DNA of 64,000 nucleotides from Rhizophagus irregularis (lineage: Eukaryota; Glomeromycota; Glomeromycetes; Glomerales; Glomeraceae), in NCBI RefSeq assembly GCF_026210795.1, contig NC_089443.1, positions 62,001-126,000 on the forward strand. Reading direction: 5' to 3'. Position numbers and translations under genes: made by a program. Of this stretch, positions 11,609 through 24,120 are shown piece after piece; the stretch's first letter is position 1; the number at the start of each line of letters is the position of its first letter. A model generated the notes under the pieces. It saw only the letters and a program-made list of their open reading frames with translations, was not told where the DNA came from and searched no databases.

Positions 11609-14600
11609 AAGTATGATCTAAAAAAAGAAATGTAATTTATTAATAATGACAATTTTTAAAATTATTATTATAAATTTTTGCAAAAAAAAAAAAAATCAAA
11701 AAAAATTCAAAAAAATTCAAAAAAAAATCAAAAAAAAAAAATTTAATTTCTTGTGGAAAATTTTAATGTTTTTTATTTTTAATTCTTTTTTTTAATTCTT
11801 TTTTATTTATTTTTTTTTCTCGCCAAATTTTTTTACGATTTTTTTAATATATATACTATTTTTCAAAAAAAAAAAAAATGGCAACATTTTTTTTTTATTA
11901 TTAATCACCACGGCTGGCAAATAACCACATATGCTTTTTTTTTATAAAAAAAAAATATATATATTTTTTATGACAAAACAAGAAGAAACGTTGTCGGAGG
12001 CAAAAAATCGAACAATTTTTGTTTTTGTTTTTTTTAAGATCGATCTTCGGATCGGTTTTAAAAAAATCGGATAATAATTATTATATTATTTACATTTATT
12101 TTTTTTTTTCGAAAAAAAAAGAGGACGAATGTTAATTTTTTTATTTTTTTTTTCGATTTACGATACGAATTTTTAAACGAACACTATTGAACGGACTATT
12201 TTTTTTTCTAAATAATTTTCGGACGGTTAATAATAACATTTACAATTTGAATTCAACATGGAAGAAAAATCAAAAAAACCAAAAAAAAAAAAAAAACGTT
12301 ATCCAAATGTCTAATCGGCAAAAAAAAAGAAATATTTTAATATTTCTTTATTAATGATTAATGATGATTAAATATCGTTATATAACAATCCCCTCGCTTT
12401 TCAGAACTTTGAACTTTAAAAACAGTATAATTTACCAAAAAATGAACATTTTATTTTTTTTTATATTTATAATGGACTATTTTTTTTTTATATCTCCTTT
12501 ATTTTTATAACCTTTAAATTTGTTCCTACTTTTTTTCAAATCTGGCCTTTCAATTTTTTCTTACCTAAAAATTTTGAATCGAAAATTTTTGAAATTTTTT
12601 CTACTTCGATAATATTAATTATTTTTTTTCTCGTATCTATATTATTTTTTTCTCATTTTTTAATTTTTTTTTCGCTTTTACCAAAATATTTTCGTTATTT
12701 TTTTTTCTGCTTTTTTTTCGTTGTGTTGTATAGTTATGTTAAAAAAAACAATTTAAGCACAAAAAACCTCTTTAAAATAACCAAACAAAATTATGTCAAA
12801 AAAAACAATTATGAAAAATTATAATTATTTAAATTTTTTTTTTGTGATAATAAATTAATAAAAATATTACGAGTTACGAAAGTTACGAAATAATAAATTT
12901 TTTTTTTTTTAAACGTGAAATATTTTTAATTGTTACGAAAATGGAATTTAATTTTACAAAAAAAAAAAACCGGATGAGTATTGTTTATTGAAAAGGTTAG
13001 TGTGAGAATTAAAGAATTGGAATTGGAAAGATTTTGATCGCACGGGCCCTAAAAGCCGATTGCCCACCCTGAGAGTAAAAAAAAAAAAAAAAGATTTGTG
13101 GCGTAAAAACTCGAAACAATGAATTAAACGATTATTATTTTCAAAAAGAAAAATAAGTTATCTATTAATAATATAAACAAAGTTTGAAAGTTAGACAATT
13201 ATAAAAATATAAATAAATACTCATGGCGAAAAATTACAGACCGAATCAAGAAAAGTCTCCATATGAAAAGCTCAAAAGAACGCCTTAAAAATCGATAAGC
13301 ATGCACAGACCATTTGAGGTTACTCGCGAAAAGTCTTAAAACAATTGAACCATGTGTTTTTTATAGAAATGTTTTTTATAGAAATAAAATAATTCTAGAA
13401 CATTTTCGTTTTGTTTAATCTAAAAAAATTTTTTTTTTTTTGTGTTTGATGGGGATAACTTTTTTCCCGCCTAAAATTTTTTATGTTACTGCGCCGCGCG
13501 AAATATTTCTTTCTTTTATAGAATAAATTTTATGGAATTTTTTATAAAAAAAAAATTCTAATGGTAAAATCATGGAAAGGAAATGTCATTTTATTTATTT
13601 TTAAATGACAACCTATAAATCTCAATAAAATCGCAAGTAATCTTTGATGAAAAATATTAATTATATCTCCACAACATTTGGGGACAAATTAATTTATTAA
13701 TTTATAGCTGTATTATTGACAAAAACATTTTAATTGTAAATATTTGTGTTTAACTGAACATATTATAAGAATCATGTGATTTATTATGAAATTATGCACA
13801 TAACTTTTTTAGTTATACCAATTAAAAAGATTTAGAAATTAATTACCGGTTATTTTTCTTTTTTTGCGACGGGTTCACCCTTAACCTGGGAGTGACCAAT
13901 CTGCAATTTAAATTATAAATGAACCTTTAAATTTTGGATCGGATTAGTTAAGTTGATGTGATGTAAATCCAGATTGTAAATTCTGTATAAATCAAACTTT
14001 GTTGGTATCAAATCCAAGTCCGTTCCCGTATTCGTTGGGGCATGACAGATGAAATTCACATGATCAACTTATACAAGAATTTTAACTAGTTTTAAAAAAT
14101 GTATGACAATTCGGATGTATCTTGACATGTTAATTACCGTAAAACTTAGCCATAATCTATAATTTTCTTTCCAGAAAAATATTAACCGCATCCTTTAAAA
14201 TTATCTTAATGATAACTATTAGCTTAACTTTTAATTCGCTTCTTTACAGCTAATAAAGCTATGGTATGGTTGGGGAGCTACGTCACGAATAGATAACTGG
14301 CTAACTGCTGAAACACTTGTTAATAAATCAACTCTAAATTTTCAACAATTGAAGAAAATTTGACCGTCAACTCGGATCAAAGAATTGGATGATTTTTACT
14401 TTATACTATTCATACTATGATTATTTGAAAATCATTCGATATGAATAATTTTTTACTACATCAATTTTAATAACCATTCAAGTTCACACAACTAGGAGAC
14501 GGAATCCGTTATAGATCTGAAGCGTCGTGATGGTCTTCTGTAAATTTGACGTTGCACAACATGAACTGGTAAAATTTTTTTGTTCACGATAGGGACGTTT

Positions 14601-17600
14601 GAACAATTTTTGAAATTATTAAATACAGATAAGTCGAATTACTTTACTACAATAAGTAACTTTACCTAAAAAATTTGATGATAAATTTAATTAATTGTCT
14701 ATAAAGAAAAAATGATCTACAAAATGTGCAATTTGCTTCGAACTACTTTAGAACCGAACCGGTTTCGAACCCGGTTTCGAACCCGGTTCCTAACAATTAA
14801 AAATATAGATTTCTCGTTATAGACAAGTTGAATTGCTTAGCCTCATTAATTAAACTTGGCTAAAAGATTATTTATAAACGAGATTTACTAATATTTTAAT
14901 AAGAGAAAATGATACCTAAACCAAGCCATTTCAATAAACTACTTCCGAGCTACTTAAGCACTAGTTCACGATATCGATACTGAATCCCTTCAACATCATT
15001 CGGATTCATATTTTTTGCTAAAAAGAACATTTTTTAAAATAATTTTATCTCTAATAATAACTACATATTCTTAATCGATGGAAAACGTTCATTCTTATGT
15101 TCGAGTTTATTTCATTTCAACACAAAATTTCGTAGAAACTTTAGATTCATTGAACTTGATCATTTTGTTGTTCATTAATAGACTCTGCCAAGTCTCTTTT
15201 TTTGTTATTTTCCTTCACAATCTTTAGTTGAAGCTTCACATTGTTCATCAGTTTCTAATTGTGAATTGTCCTTTTCTCTTCTTAATAGGCAAGACCATTT
15301 CATGGAGTTTCATCAAAACGCATTTTACTTGGCTGATCTACTTAACATTAAATTTAAAATTTCACTTTTGTTTATTTAAGCATTTTTATTAATTATATAA
15401 ATTATTTTACTAATTTTGCACTATAAATTCATTAACTTTTTATTTTAACTAAGGTATTAAGTCCAAGGTTTCTAGTAAATTACAAAGTTATTAATTACAA
15501 AAATAATAAAAATAATTAAAACTGCATTTGTTAGAAACTTTAATTTTAGTTGCACCCTTCAAGCGAGATTTGTACCCATTCATTCTGCCAACTTGTTCAT
15601 AATTCATACAAGTAACCTCTTTATTCCGACAATATAGATTGACTCATGCACTCAATGCTTTGAATTAAAAACTCGTTGAAGTCTACTATTTTAAGGCTTT
15701 TTGTAAAATTTTTTAATCTTCATCACTACTATCAGATATTTCCTCATCATATATATTATGATCATCCATCTCTAGGAAACATAACATAATGAAGTGGTGC
15801 ATACTGCATATGATGGATGTATTTTTGAAATTCTCTGTATTTCACCTTAATGTAGTTGTAGTATAATATCTTGATTTTGATTTTCTGTTTCAATTAGAAT
15901 TGGCACTTTTTAATCTAACCAACCCAACCCTAACCCTAACTCTAATGCCTTTAATGTGGTATCAATATGCCGCCGGCGGCGTTCCCTATATCGATATGTA
16001 CGTCTATCGACTCTTTGTCGGACCGAAACCTATCCAAATAAAAAGAAAAAAGTGTAAATATAAATTTAACGAATCAGCAATATATACAAAGTATCATAAT
16101 TAAGATCGATCAATTACTTGTTTGCAGCCAAAATTGGTCGCTTAATTCATGATAAGAAGTTTAGAGGGATTACATCAACTTTTCCTTCGCAATAGCTCTA
16201 TGATTACTTTCATCGTCATCCTCTTCTGAGGTAACTAACGCAATCAACTTACATTTTTTTTGTTAATAGGAAAAGGTATTGTATTGTATTTACTTATAAA
16301 ATCAATTTTATAACTTTGTTTAGAAAAGGTATTTTCCAACAAAAAGGTATCGCGATTTTTCTTTATGGATCTTTAGTATGGAGTGCAGTTAATTTTTATT
16401 ACAGTAAACTCTTGCTTAATTCCGCAAAAAGTTAAAATATAAATATGAAAAAAAAAATTGCAAATTGACAATATGTATACACAATGCATGGTTGGTAATT
16501 TCCTTATACTGTTTGAAAACAGCGTAACCGATTTTTGAGAGCAAATCGTGGTTGGAAAAAAGTTCGTTATAAGCCACTCTAGTTTTCTCATTAATTGTTT
16601 AAAATATAAATATGAAATATGAAAGATTTCACAAATACATTTGTGTATATTTTAAGAATATGAATTTGAAATAAAATTTGTTGAAAATAATTGGGAAAAA
16701 TGTAAGAAAACTGACCTCCAATGATAACAAAAACCATTATTATTCATAAATAAAATTAGTAATTTTTTTTTTGAATTTGAATTTGAATATTTAAGAGATG
16801 AACAAACGAAAAAGGAATCGAACTATTTATATTGATCAATTAAATGAGCCGATAAAATTATAACTTTGATATGGTTAATTGAGCCTATACAGGGGCTACA
16901 CAACGAGATTGTTTATTCTGATAATAAAAGCCTTATTCATTATTCGATAAGTACGATAAGTACATGTAAAGAACGACCGATTTTGATCGTTGAAATGAGG
17001 TTAATTTCTCATCCATTATTATTGTATTTACTTAAAAAAAATTGTTTGAATCCTTAATTAATTTATTCTATTCTCAAAATTTACCTCATATTATTATTAT
17101 TATTTTAAACTCAGATTGTAAGTCAATTTATTAAGCATAACAAGTAAACGATACATAAGAACGATACAAAGGTTACAAACTAAAATGAACTACTGGCTCC
17201 CCTATGTACCATAGTAAACTACCCAGACAGACGATCCCAACTTTGCTATTTATCTCATATTATTATATTAATATTGAAAATGTTAATGGAGAATTATCTT
17301 ACAAAAAAGGATTTAAATTTTTGTTGATCGTAGACTAATATTCATTAAAATGTCTCATCATTCATACTCATATTAAACCATTTTACACTCGTTCGAAAGA
17401 AGGAATTCTATCCTAACTGGCTCAAAAAATTTTGTTTAAAATTATTAAATTTTCAATTTTTCCTTTTGCTTATTCGGAGAGTGAATTTCTCCTTTTGTCT
17501 ATTAAAGGGGTCTGATCTAGAAAAGTCAAGGTAGAAGAATTTTTAGTTAAAATTTAAAAGTTATTGTATTTTAATCTAGTCATATCAAAAAATATAATGC

Positions 17601-18040
17601 AATAAAAATCTCAATTTTGAAAAAAAATTCTCTAACCTTGATCTTCTTAGATCCAAAATGTTCTCTTTCACACGTTTTCAATTTTTCATAAATTTTTCAA
17701 TAAAAATGATTTTTCTGTAACACAATATTGTACAATGGTAAATTTGAATGTCTTATAATAAAAAAGTTTCCTGTAATTTTCGAAATATATAAATCTAATT
17801 AATTATAAGACTAAACAGAACGATTATTAATATATTTAAATTTTCTTGCCTTCTTTTACAGGATACATTTTATGATCTGAAGTTGTAAAATCTTTTTCAA
17901 TAGTGTCAAACTGCGATTCTATATTTTCAAAATAGAAATCTAGAAATCTGTAAATTTCTTACATCTCTTAAAAAAATACTAAAAAAATACATATTTTTAT
18001 TAGATATTAAAATAAATAAATAAATTAAATGTAAATATTA
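11609..18040. other. low-complexity intergenic region with weak relics
   Basis: No gene is supported. 11,620-13,000 is dominated by long A and T runs. 13,037-13,071 contains GCACGGGCCCTAAAAGCCGA followed by TTGCCCACCCTGA, which resembles a lone hAT-type terminal repeat. 14,750-14,793 has a GC-rich inverted cluster of CGAACCGG and GGTTTCGAACCC motifs. 15,923-15,941 has about two and a half CCCTAA units. 16,385-16,590 may be an old pogo-like MITE, too diverged to call. Confidence 0.55.
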
Positions 18041-18691
18041 TTACCCTTTATTAGTACTCTCACCTAGTTTATATTCAGGACAATCATTTGGTATTCGTAG
18101 TAAAATTATTGTCGTTAGATTTTGAGAATATAAATTAATAGTAGTTTGATATAAAATTGTGTGGGGGTTTTGTGCCAATACATATTCCAAATCAATTAAT
18201 GCTTCATAAAGCATATTTTGTCTACAGTATAACTCTCCCTTTTCGGCTGTTGTAAATAATTTATCATCATCATTTGCTATTGTACTATTCAGCACATCTT
18301 CCAAATCTTTTAATGATTCAGCAAACTTATTAAGTTTGCAATACGGAATTATCTAATTGTAAATTTGCTCTATGGCATTTTTGAAACGAAATAACATATT
18401 GATTTGAATTGGCCAGATTGTCTTTCCATATATCGTATTGGAACATGGTATGGAGCAATACATTCCAATCCGTTCCAATTTCCTTCAAGGCTTTTTCTAC
18501 TAAGCCATCCACCGATCTTTCTACGGATGATGCCGAAACCAACGGTTGTTTTTGCTGAAAAAAAAATCAACCAAGTATTTTTCTTTCCTTGTTTGATAGG
18601 AATTGCCAATACGGGTTCCGTTGAGATTTGATCGTTTGCTGATACTTCCGGTTTGTTCTTTCAAAGGTGAAGTCAAATTAGTCAAATTCAT
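18041..18691 (-). pseudogene. decayed TPR-repeat gene
   Basis: Reading from 18,691, the frame begins MNLTNLTSPLKEQTGS and then shifts at least twice. The middle segment includes VDGLVEKALKEIGTDWNVLL. After a stop near 18,355 another segment resumes with DDKLFTTAEKGELYCRQN and then MLYEALIDLEYVLAQNP. That last part matches the helical spacing of tetratricopeptide repeats (a Y..Q..M.EAL.DLE..L..NP pattern). TPR arrays are common in expanded fungal signalling families. The frame breaks mean it is not functional as it stands. Confidence 0.5.
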
Positions 18692-19504
18692 TTTCTTCCA
18701 TTCTTTTTAATATATGAGGCTATCTCGATGTTTGAATAAAATTTATCATATGAAAGATAAAAAAAAATAATTCTTTATCTGTATCATAAGTATATATAAA
18801 TCTGAATATTCACATAAAGTAGGCCGATTTCTTATTATTAACTACGACTGATGGGAAAACACTAGAGATGTCAAATTTGGTAATATAACTTCTGATTAAG
18901 AACTTATACTTCCATGACAACCACGAATCGTAATATTTGTTGCTCAAAACTGATCTTCCAAACGCTTCAAACCCAAGTAAAGTTCAACCGCCTCCGAAGT
19001 CTAGCTCCTCAAAATCACTCTTCCAAACCAGTTCTTATTTATCACACATTTTACAGCATCTGTTGAGCGATTATTTTGAAATAGCTGTAGAATATGTGAT
19101 AAGCCTCCAAATTTTCCAATGCGTGACTACCGATACAAATTATACGGAATCGGAATTTAATAAAGATGTTAAAAAATCTTTAGATTTAAGATTTTCTTTT
19201 GTATAATAAAAATGTAATTTTAAGATTGTAAGGTGGGCATCTCAATAAAGGGAACGCCAAGAAATATAATATAAAATATATGTGTATAATAATACACAAT
19301 TAATAAGGCTATCTTAAAATAATATATGATAAAAATCTGAAATAAAGAAATAAAAGAAATAAAAGAAATAAAGGAATAAAAAAATAAAAAGAAATAAAAG
19401 AAATAAATAAAAAATATAAAAAATAAAAGAAAGGCCTCTGAATGAAGTATCACAAGTGAGTATCCGATTGTAAAGGTGATGGAGAGACACAACTTTCACT
19501 AACA

Positions 19505-19800
19505 ATTACCAATTTGCCAATTGGTTTTTCGTTGGTATGCTAAAGTCTGGTTACAAATTCACAACATTTTATCCTCTGTGATCTTTAGTCCACTTGCTAA
19601 AGCAGCTCGATTATAATCAACATTCGATCTCAAGAAATAAATGATGGCTTTACCTCCCGATGTTTTTCTATCAAACTATTTTGAATAGATCCCGATTCAA
19701 TTCCTTTCATTTGCTTGCTTATATCTTGTTCTAATTGTAAAATACTGATGGTACAGGTGAATGAACAAGTGTATGTTATGCTGTAGGGAAAATGTTCTAA
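19505..19800 (-). pseudogene. fragmented coding relic, unknown
   Basis: On the minus strand, pieces such as ILQLEQDISKQMKGIESGSI and, in another frame, KAIIYFLRSNVDYNRAALAS follow each other with frame changes and a TGA. The amino-acid composition is protein-like. The order suggests a decayed gene, perhaps related to the TPR relic downstream. No domain is recognised. Confidence 0.3.
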
Positions 19801-20930
19801 AAAAGATTAATAAATACTAAATATATATTTTTTATTTTTTTTAAAAAAAGAGATTAAAAAAAACGAAAAAGATTAAAAACCTTGAAGGAGAATCATTATG
19901 TATTTCTTATATTTAGCTACGAGATCCTCGCGAATATTTGTTGCATCTGATCCATCTTGAAATCTTGAATAAATAAGTTGAAATCAACCACAACAGTAAA
20001 AGTCGTATTGGTACTTTTTGAATCTTTCTATATTTCTACGCCAAGTCGCCAACTTTCGTTTATTGGTGATTAATCAATAGTCGAGTTCCCCAAAATAGCA
20101 ATGGGATATTGTCTGTGTTCATAAAAATGTCTAATCAATAATTGGTCTTTTTTTAATTTGAATAGTAAACCTTGTTTGCGTATTATTTGTATTATTTGAA
20201 GGAAGAGTAAAATAAAAAGATCTTTAGTACTTTAGCTAATAGAATAATATTATGATTATACAAGTAGCATTAAATGACTATTAAATGAGACTCGAGAATA
20301 AGACTTCGACGCGCATCTAAAAATTTAAACCAAGTATTGATGTGATAGACCCTCAAATTTGATTGGTTCATCATTAAAATCTTAATCTCTGTTTTATTTA
20401 TTAAAAGTTTTAATAAACCTAGCAGCTAGAGATTTCACAATGCAATTTTAGTGTTTTGGTCAATCACTTTGGTTAAAGAAAACAAGAAAGAAGATAAGTA
20501 AAGTTGTTCAGTAAATATTGTGGAGTTATAAATTAAACCGCGTTCTGTTTTTATTTTCAGCAATTTGGAAAAAAGCGAAAGAAGCTTCAGTTATTCCAGC
20601 AGATAGCAGGTATAGAATAGCCTATTAATTTATGGTTCTATTGTTTTTTAGTAATAGTATTTATTAATCGCAATTCGCAAATTTTTTATGTTCATGGATT
20701 TCAAGGAAACTTTTGCTCGTAATTTATATGTACCAAAAGGGCGTAAATATGTATTTATGTAAATTGTAACAAACGTTAATTTTGTCCACTAAAGTAAAAA
20801 AATAATTTTATGATTTATTTAACAAAAATATTTAAAATGCATATTTTCTTACTAAAATATATATATATAAAAAAAGTAAATTGCATAAAATATATATAAA
20901 AATGCTTTGAATTTTTTTTTTTTTTTTTTT
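19801..20930. other. intergenic, no gene seen
   Basis: AT-rich sequence without a coherent frame on either strand. It separates coding debris from the 3' end of the bZIP gene, which is preceded by a poly-T run at about 20,910-20,931. Confidence 0.5.
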
Positions 20931-20963
20931 TTGGTAACACGCATGTCTTTAATAATTTCCTAT

Positions 20964-21860
20964 TTATTTAGTATTATTGATCTTTACTAATCTGTCATGT
21001 GCTTCTGTCAAACGTTGTTCCATCATCTTAACCCTAGCATCCTTTTCAGCGTTCTTATCTTCTAAACCCTTCTTTTCACTTTCCAAAACAGCGATACGAG
21101 TTTGTAGATCAATATTTTCGTTCTTGAGTATCGTTACTTCCTTTTCAAGACTTTCCATTCTCTTTACCTTTCGAAGTCGACTCCTGCGAGCAGCATCTGT
21201 ATTTTTGGCACGTTTCATAGCCAATTCATCAGCCACAATTATTGGATCTTTATCTATTTCATTAGCAGACCTCTTACGATTACGAGTCCTTAATGAAGTT
21301 GTTAACGGAGAAGTGGAAGCTGATGACGTAGTATTAGAAGAGAGTACCGGAGAGTTAACATCCGAAAAGTTTGATAAAACAGAAGGTGATGTAGATGAAG
21401 AGTGAACATTATTATCGGTCGAAGAGGAGGTCGTAACGTCAGTGGTCCATGGAATATTTACAGAAGGTAAAGAAGGTACAGAAGGTGTAGAAGAAAGTTG
21501 CATCAAAGATCTTGTATTTGTGTTAGAAGCATTATGATCATTAGGGAGATCAGGGAAAAAGCCAACTGCAGGGTCAAGAGACGGACTTGACATAAAAGGA
21601 GCATTAAAGAGAGGCGAGTCATTCAAATCTTGAGGAGTGGAAACATCATATATAAGAGAAGGTGTTGTCATTGAAGAAGTCAATTCTGGAGAGAAGTCGT
21701 AGGTTTGATTGAATAGATCGTTTGCGAGGAGGTCATTTCCAGCAACAAGATTATACAACTCGATGAAATCAGAGGAGTCGTACGCTCCAGATTTTGCCTG
21801 AGGGGACCCAGTTGACGCGGGGTCAACGCATTGAACAAAACCTTGATCTTGAGACATCAT
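20964..21860 (-). CDS. GCN4/CPC1-like bZIP transcription factor
   Basis: A single-exon protein of 298 residues. The C-terminal bZIP has the basic region MKRAKNTDAARRSRLRKVKR (residues 215-234), which contains the N-x2-AA-x2-S-R DNA-contact signature and is very close to yeast Gcn4. Heptad leucines follow at 238, 245, 252, 259 and 266. The long N-terminal half is acidic and Ser/Thr-rich, with hydrophobic-acidic clusters (FIELYNL near 32-38; LLANDLFNQTYDF near 44-56) expected of an activation domain. By family, Gcn4/CPC1 activates amino-acid biosynthesis and starvation genes in the nucleus. The start is the first of two adjacent ATGs. The leader carries three upstream ORFs, as in GCN4, so translational control is likely. 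Confidence 0.88.
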   Translation of the reverse strand: MMSQDQGFVQCVDPASTGSPQAKSGAYDSSDFIELYNLVAGNDLLANDLFNQTYDFSPELTSSMTTPSLIYDVSTPQDLNDSPLFNAPFMSSPSLDPAVGFFPDLPNDHNASNTNTRSLMQLSSTPSVPSLPSVNIPWTTDVTTSSSTDNNVHSSSTSPSVLSNFSDVNSPVLSSNTTSSASTSPLTTSLRTRNRKRSANEIDKDPIIVADELAMKRAKNTDAARRSRLRKVKRMESLEKEVTILKNENIDLQTRIAVLESEKKGLEDKNAEKDARVKMMEQRLTEAHDRLVKINNTK

Positions 21861-21963
21861 AATTATTATTATTATTATTATTATTTTTTTTTTTGAAAAA
21901 ATCTGTATTAAATATTATGCTTGGTATTATTTAATGAGAAGAAAAAGAAAAAAAATCGAATGT

Positions 21964-22023
21964 TTAAAAATGAGAATTATTAACGAAAGGGACGTATAAA
22001 ATACGGTTGATTAAGGGACGCAT
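21964..22023 (-). promoter_or_regulatory. upstream ORF 3 of the bZIP gene
   Basis: ATG at 22,023 and TAA at 21,964-21,966 encode 19 residues. It overlaps uORF 2 in another frame and ends 103 nt before the main ATG. If translated, it would require reinitiation to reach the bZIP start. Confidence 0.5.
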
Positions 22024-22060
22024 TTTGAAAAGGTATGTGGTTGTTAAAAAGAGCAGCCAT
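21980..22060 (-). promoter_or_regulatory. upstream ORF 2 of the bZIP gene
   Basis: ATG at 22,060 in a good context (AAAATGG) encodes 26 residues beginning MAALFNNHIPF and ends at TAA 21,980-21,982. It is the best-placed inhibitory uORF by start context. Confidence 0.55.
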
Positions 22061-22136
22061 TTTGTAGGCAAGCTAAAAAAAAATAATAACTATTATGTTG
22101 TATTAAAATCAAAGCGAGGGAGCTTTGAGGAATGAT

Positions 22137-22154
22137 TTAGACGGTGAAAGCCAT
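22137..22154 (-). promoter_or_regulatory. upstream ORF 1 of the bZIP gene
   Basis: A five-residue ORF, MAFTV, starts at ATG 22,154 (context AAAATGG) and stops at TAA 22,137-22,139. A very short first uORF is also a feature of yeast GCN4, where it permits reinitiation. Confidence 0.55.
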
Positions 22155-22464
22155 TTTGAAAAAAGTAAAAAAAAAAATTTTATACTAAAATATTTCAACC
22201 AATAAAATAAAATAATTAAATAATTTAATTTTACTATCGCAAAAAAAAAATTTAATATCACAATTCAAGTAGTTTATTTTTAAGAGTTAAAATACTTTTT
22301 AATATTTAATATAATATTTTTTTTATATTGTTGTAAAGAAGAAGGGGGGGGGGAAATATTTTTCTTTTCTATTTGATTTAATATTTCTAAAATATATTTT
22401 GGAAAAAAAAAAGGATTTTTTTTTTAAAAAAAAAATTTGGGTTTTTTGGGTTTTTGGGGGGATT

Positions 22465-22490
22465 GCCTAGTTTATATAAGGGATGAAAAA
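22465..22490 (-). promoter_or_regulatory. TATA-like box upstream of the bZIP gene
   Basis: On the minus strand CCCTTATATAAACTAGG (about 22,468-22,484) gives a TATATAA core. It lies about 610 nt before the bZIP ATG and about 320 nt before uORF 1. No other ATG occurs between it and uORF 1 on this strand. The transcription start is inferred. Confidence 0.4.
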
Positions 22491-22499
22491 AATTTTCAA

Positions 22500-23265
22500 T
22501 AACATAATTCATGATATTGATTGGTTGATCACCAAATATTATGCATGCCCCGTAAAAAGATTAGCCAATTAATTACTATGTAATACATTTCGGCGGCTAT
22601 ATCCCGTTTGATCAAATTATTTACTATTTCACATTCTATTTAGACGTGCAGAAGTGCAGAAATGCAATTGTTACGAAACACAAGGCGGTGCTGTGTTATC
22701 AATCAAAAAAGATTTTCTTAAAAAATAGAGTTTGTGATAGCAAATGTTCTCCGAAGTTTTTCGGCAATACCTTGTCAAATACGGAGAATTTAAAAAGAAT
22801 ATGTTCCAGTTCTATTTTAACAAAAGTTTGTATACTCTGGAGAAACACTAATAAAAAAAAGAAAAAAAGAAAATAATAAAAGAAAGAAAAAAAAATGCAA
22901 AAGGCGCCAATACACATATTTTTGATATAATCATATATTTGAATCGGGTAACAGAAAGATTTACCATAAAATTGATAATAAATTTGCATTGTACAATAAA
23001 AAATTTGATAAGAAATACGTAAGGAACAATATTAACAGAAGTAATGAACCGCAGTTTTTTTTTTGATCTATTAGTTCATCACATGTATCACATGAATAAT
23101 GAATACACCACTGATAATCTATTTTTAGTAATAATTTACTTTTGTGTTTATTAAATTATTTATTATTTTAAAACATGTCACGGGATCATAAAATCTTTGA
23201 CATCATATAAGCGTCACTAGGTAAAAAAAAGTAAATTTCATTATTTATATTATTTTATTCTAGTT
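22500..23265. other. intergenic between bZIP and CAP genes
   Basis: No coherent gene. Short frames on both strands at 22,646-22,989 overlap each other and consist of low-complexity residues, so I do not call them. Confidence 0.5.
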
Positions 23266-23910
23266 TTATTCTCTAACTAATCTTTTACGAGCAAAACGTT
23301 TACTTTTTCTGCTATTTAACGGTTTACCGAAAACTTGAGTCCAATATTTTCCACCGCCAAATCCGACTCCTAAATTAGTGAACGCTTTGTTAAGAATATT
23401 TGCTTTATGACCGCTAGATCCCATCCAACTGTTTTTGGTTAAAATGAAAATAAATTCCAATTAAAATTTAGATTATTATAATTAATATATATTATTTAAT
23501 TTTAAAAATAGTACTTACGCTTTCATGACACGTGCTTCATCATTCGTACCAAATCCTTCAGCGATATTTTCTCCGGCATTACTGAAGTTATAACCTTCTG
23601 CTTTAATACGTTCACCTAACGAACCAGCATCGTCATCGTGGGTAAGCGTATCAGTTTTAACCATGAAATCAGTATGCTTTTGAGCTGCTGACGTCAATTT
23701 GCTACAAGAAAAAAAAAATTAATCGGCGAAATTTCTTTAATTATAAATTTTAGTGTGGTAAAATATCTACCTGTCTAAAGTGAGTGGTGAAGCTCCAACT
23801 TTTTTACGTTCATCGTTAACCAATTTAAGCATAAGTTGTGGATTGAAGGCAGTAACCAATGCCGTAGTAGTTATAACAAGGAAAACAAAAATTAATTTGA
23901 TCGCAACCAT
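23266..23910 (-). CDS. secreted CAP-domain (SCP/PR-1) protein, three exons
   Basis: Exons are 23,910-23,771, 23,701-23,519 and 23,428-23,266, with GTAGAT and GTAAGT donors and TTGTAG and AAACAG acceptors. Phases join to a 161-residue protein. The N-terminus MVAIKLIFVFLVITTTALVT is a signal peptide. The mature part has the CAP fold order: an N-terminal helix (NPQLMLKLVNDERKKVGASP), KLTSAAQKHTDFM, the GENIAEGFG strand, SSGHKANILN (CAP2-like) and a YWTQVFG strand (CAP1-like). The tail is basic (about 20 residues rich in K and R). CAP proteins are secreted and often bind sterols or act at host interfaces. Length is at the short end for the family. The exact role is unknown. Confidence 0.88.
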
Positions 23911-24099
23911 TTTTGTAGAATTTTTTGATATTAAAGAAAGTTATTATAGCTTTCAAAGCTATTTTAAAAATGAATGATGAAAGGGAGGGTTAATGAGAAA
24001 AAAAAGGAGTGTAGTATATTGTCTTTCAAAGACGAGAGAGACTAAAGAGACTGAAGGATTCGAAGACTTGGATTTTGACACAGAATCTTGTAAAAATAT

Positions 24100-24120
24100 T
24101 CAAAGCTTTTATATATTGAT
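24100..24120 (-). promoter_or_regulatory. TATA-like box of the CAP gene
   Basis: On the minus strand ATCAATATATAAAAGC lies about 200 nt before the ATG at 23,910. The ATATATAAAA core is a good TATA match. Assignment is by pattern and position. Confidence 0.4.

Noticed and set aside
14745-14800. Possible tRNA B-box (GGTTTCGAACCC)
   Set aside because: It is part of a short inverted cluster of GAACC/GGTTC motifs; no acceptor, D-arm or anticodon arm could be folded around it.
15900-16103. 67-codon frame beginning MALFNLTNPTLTLTL
   Set aside because: The repeated TLTL comes from the CCCTAA-like run; the rest is short and unlinked to other exons, though the GC-rich AAGGVPYIDMYVYRL part may be a repeat relic.
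18937-19206. 89-codon plus frame MLLKTDLPNASNPSKVQ
   Set aside because: Composition is plausible, but there is no domain, no splice partners, and it sits between two minus-strand relics; not enough to call.
20977-21405. 142-codon plus-strand frame opposite the bZIP gene
   Set aside because: It is the complement of the conserved bZIP-coding sequence and has no recognisable content of its own.
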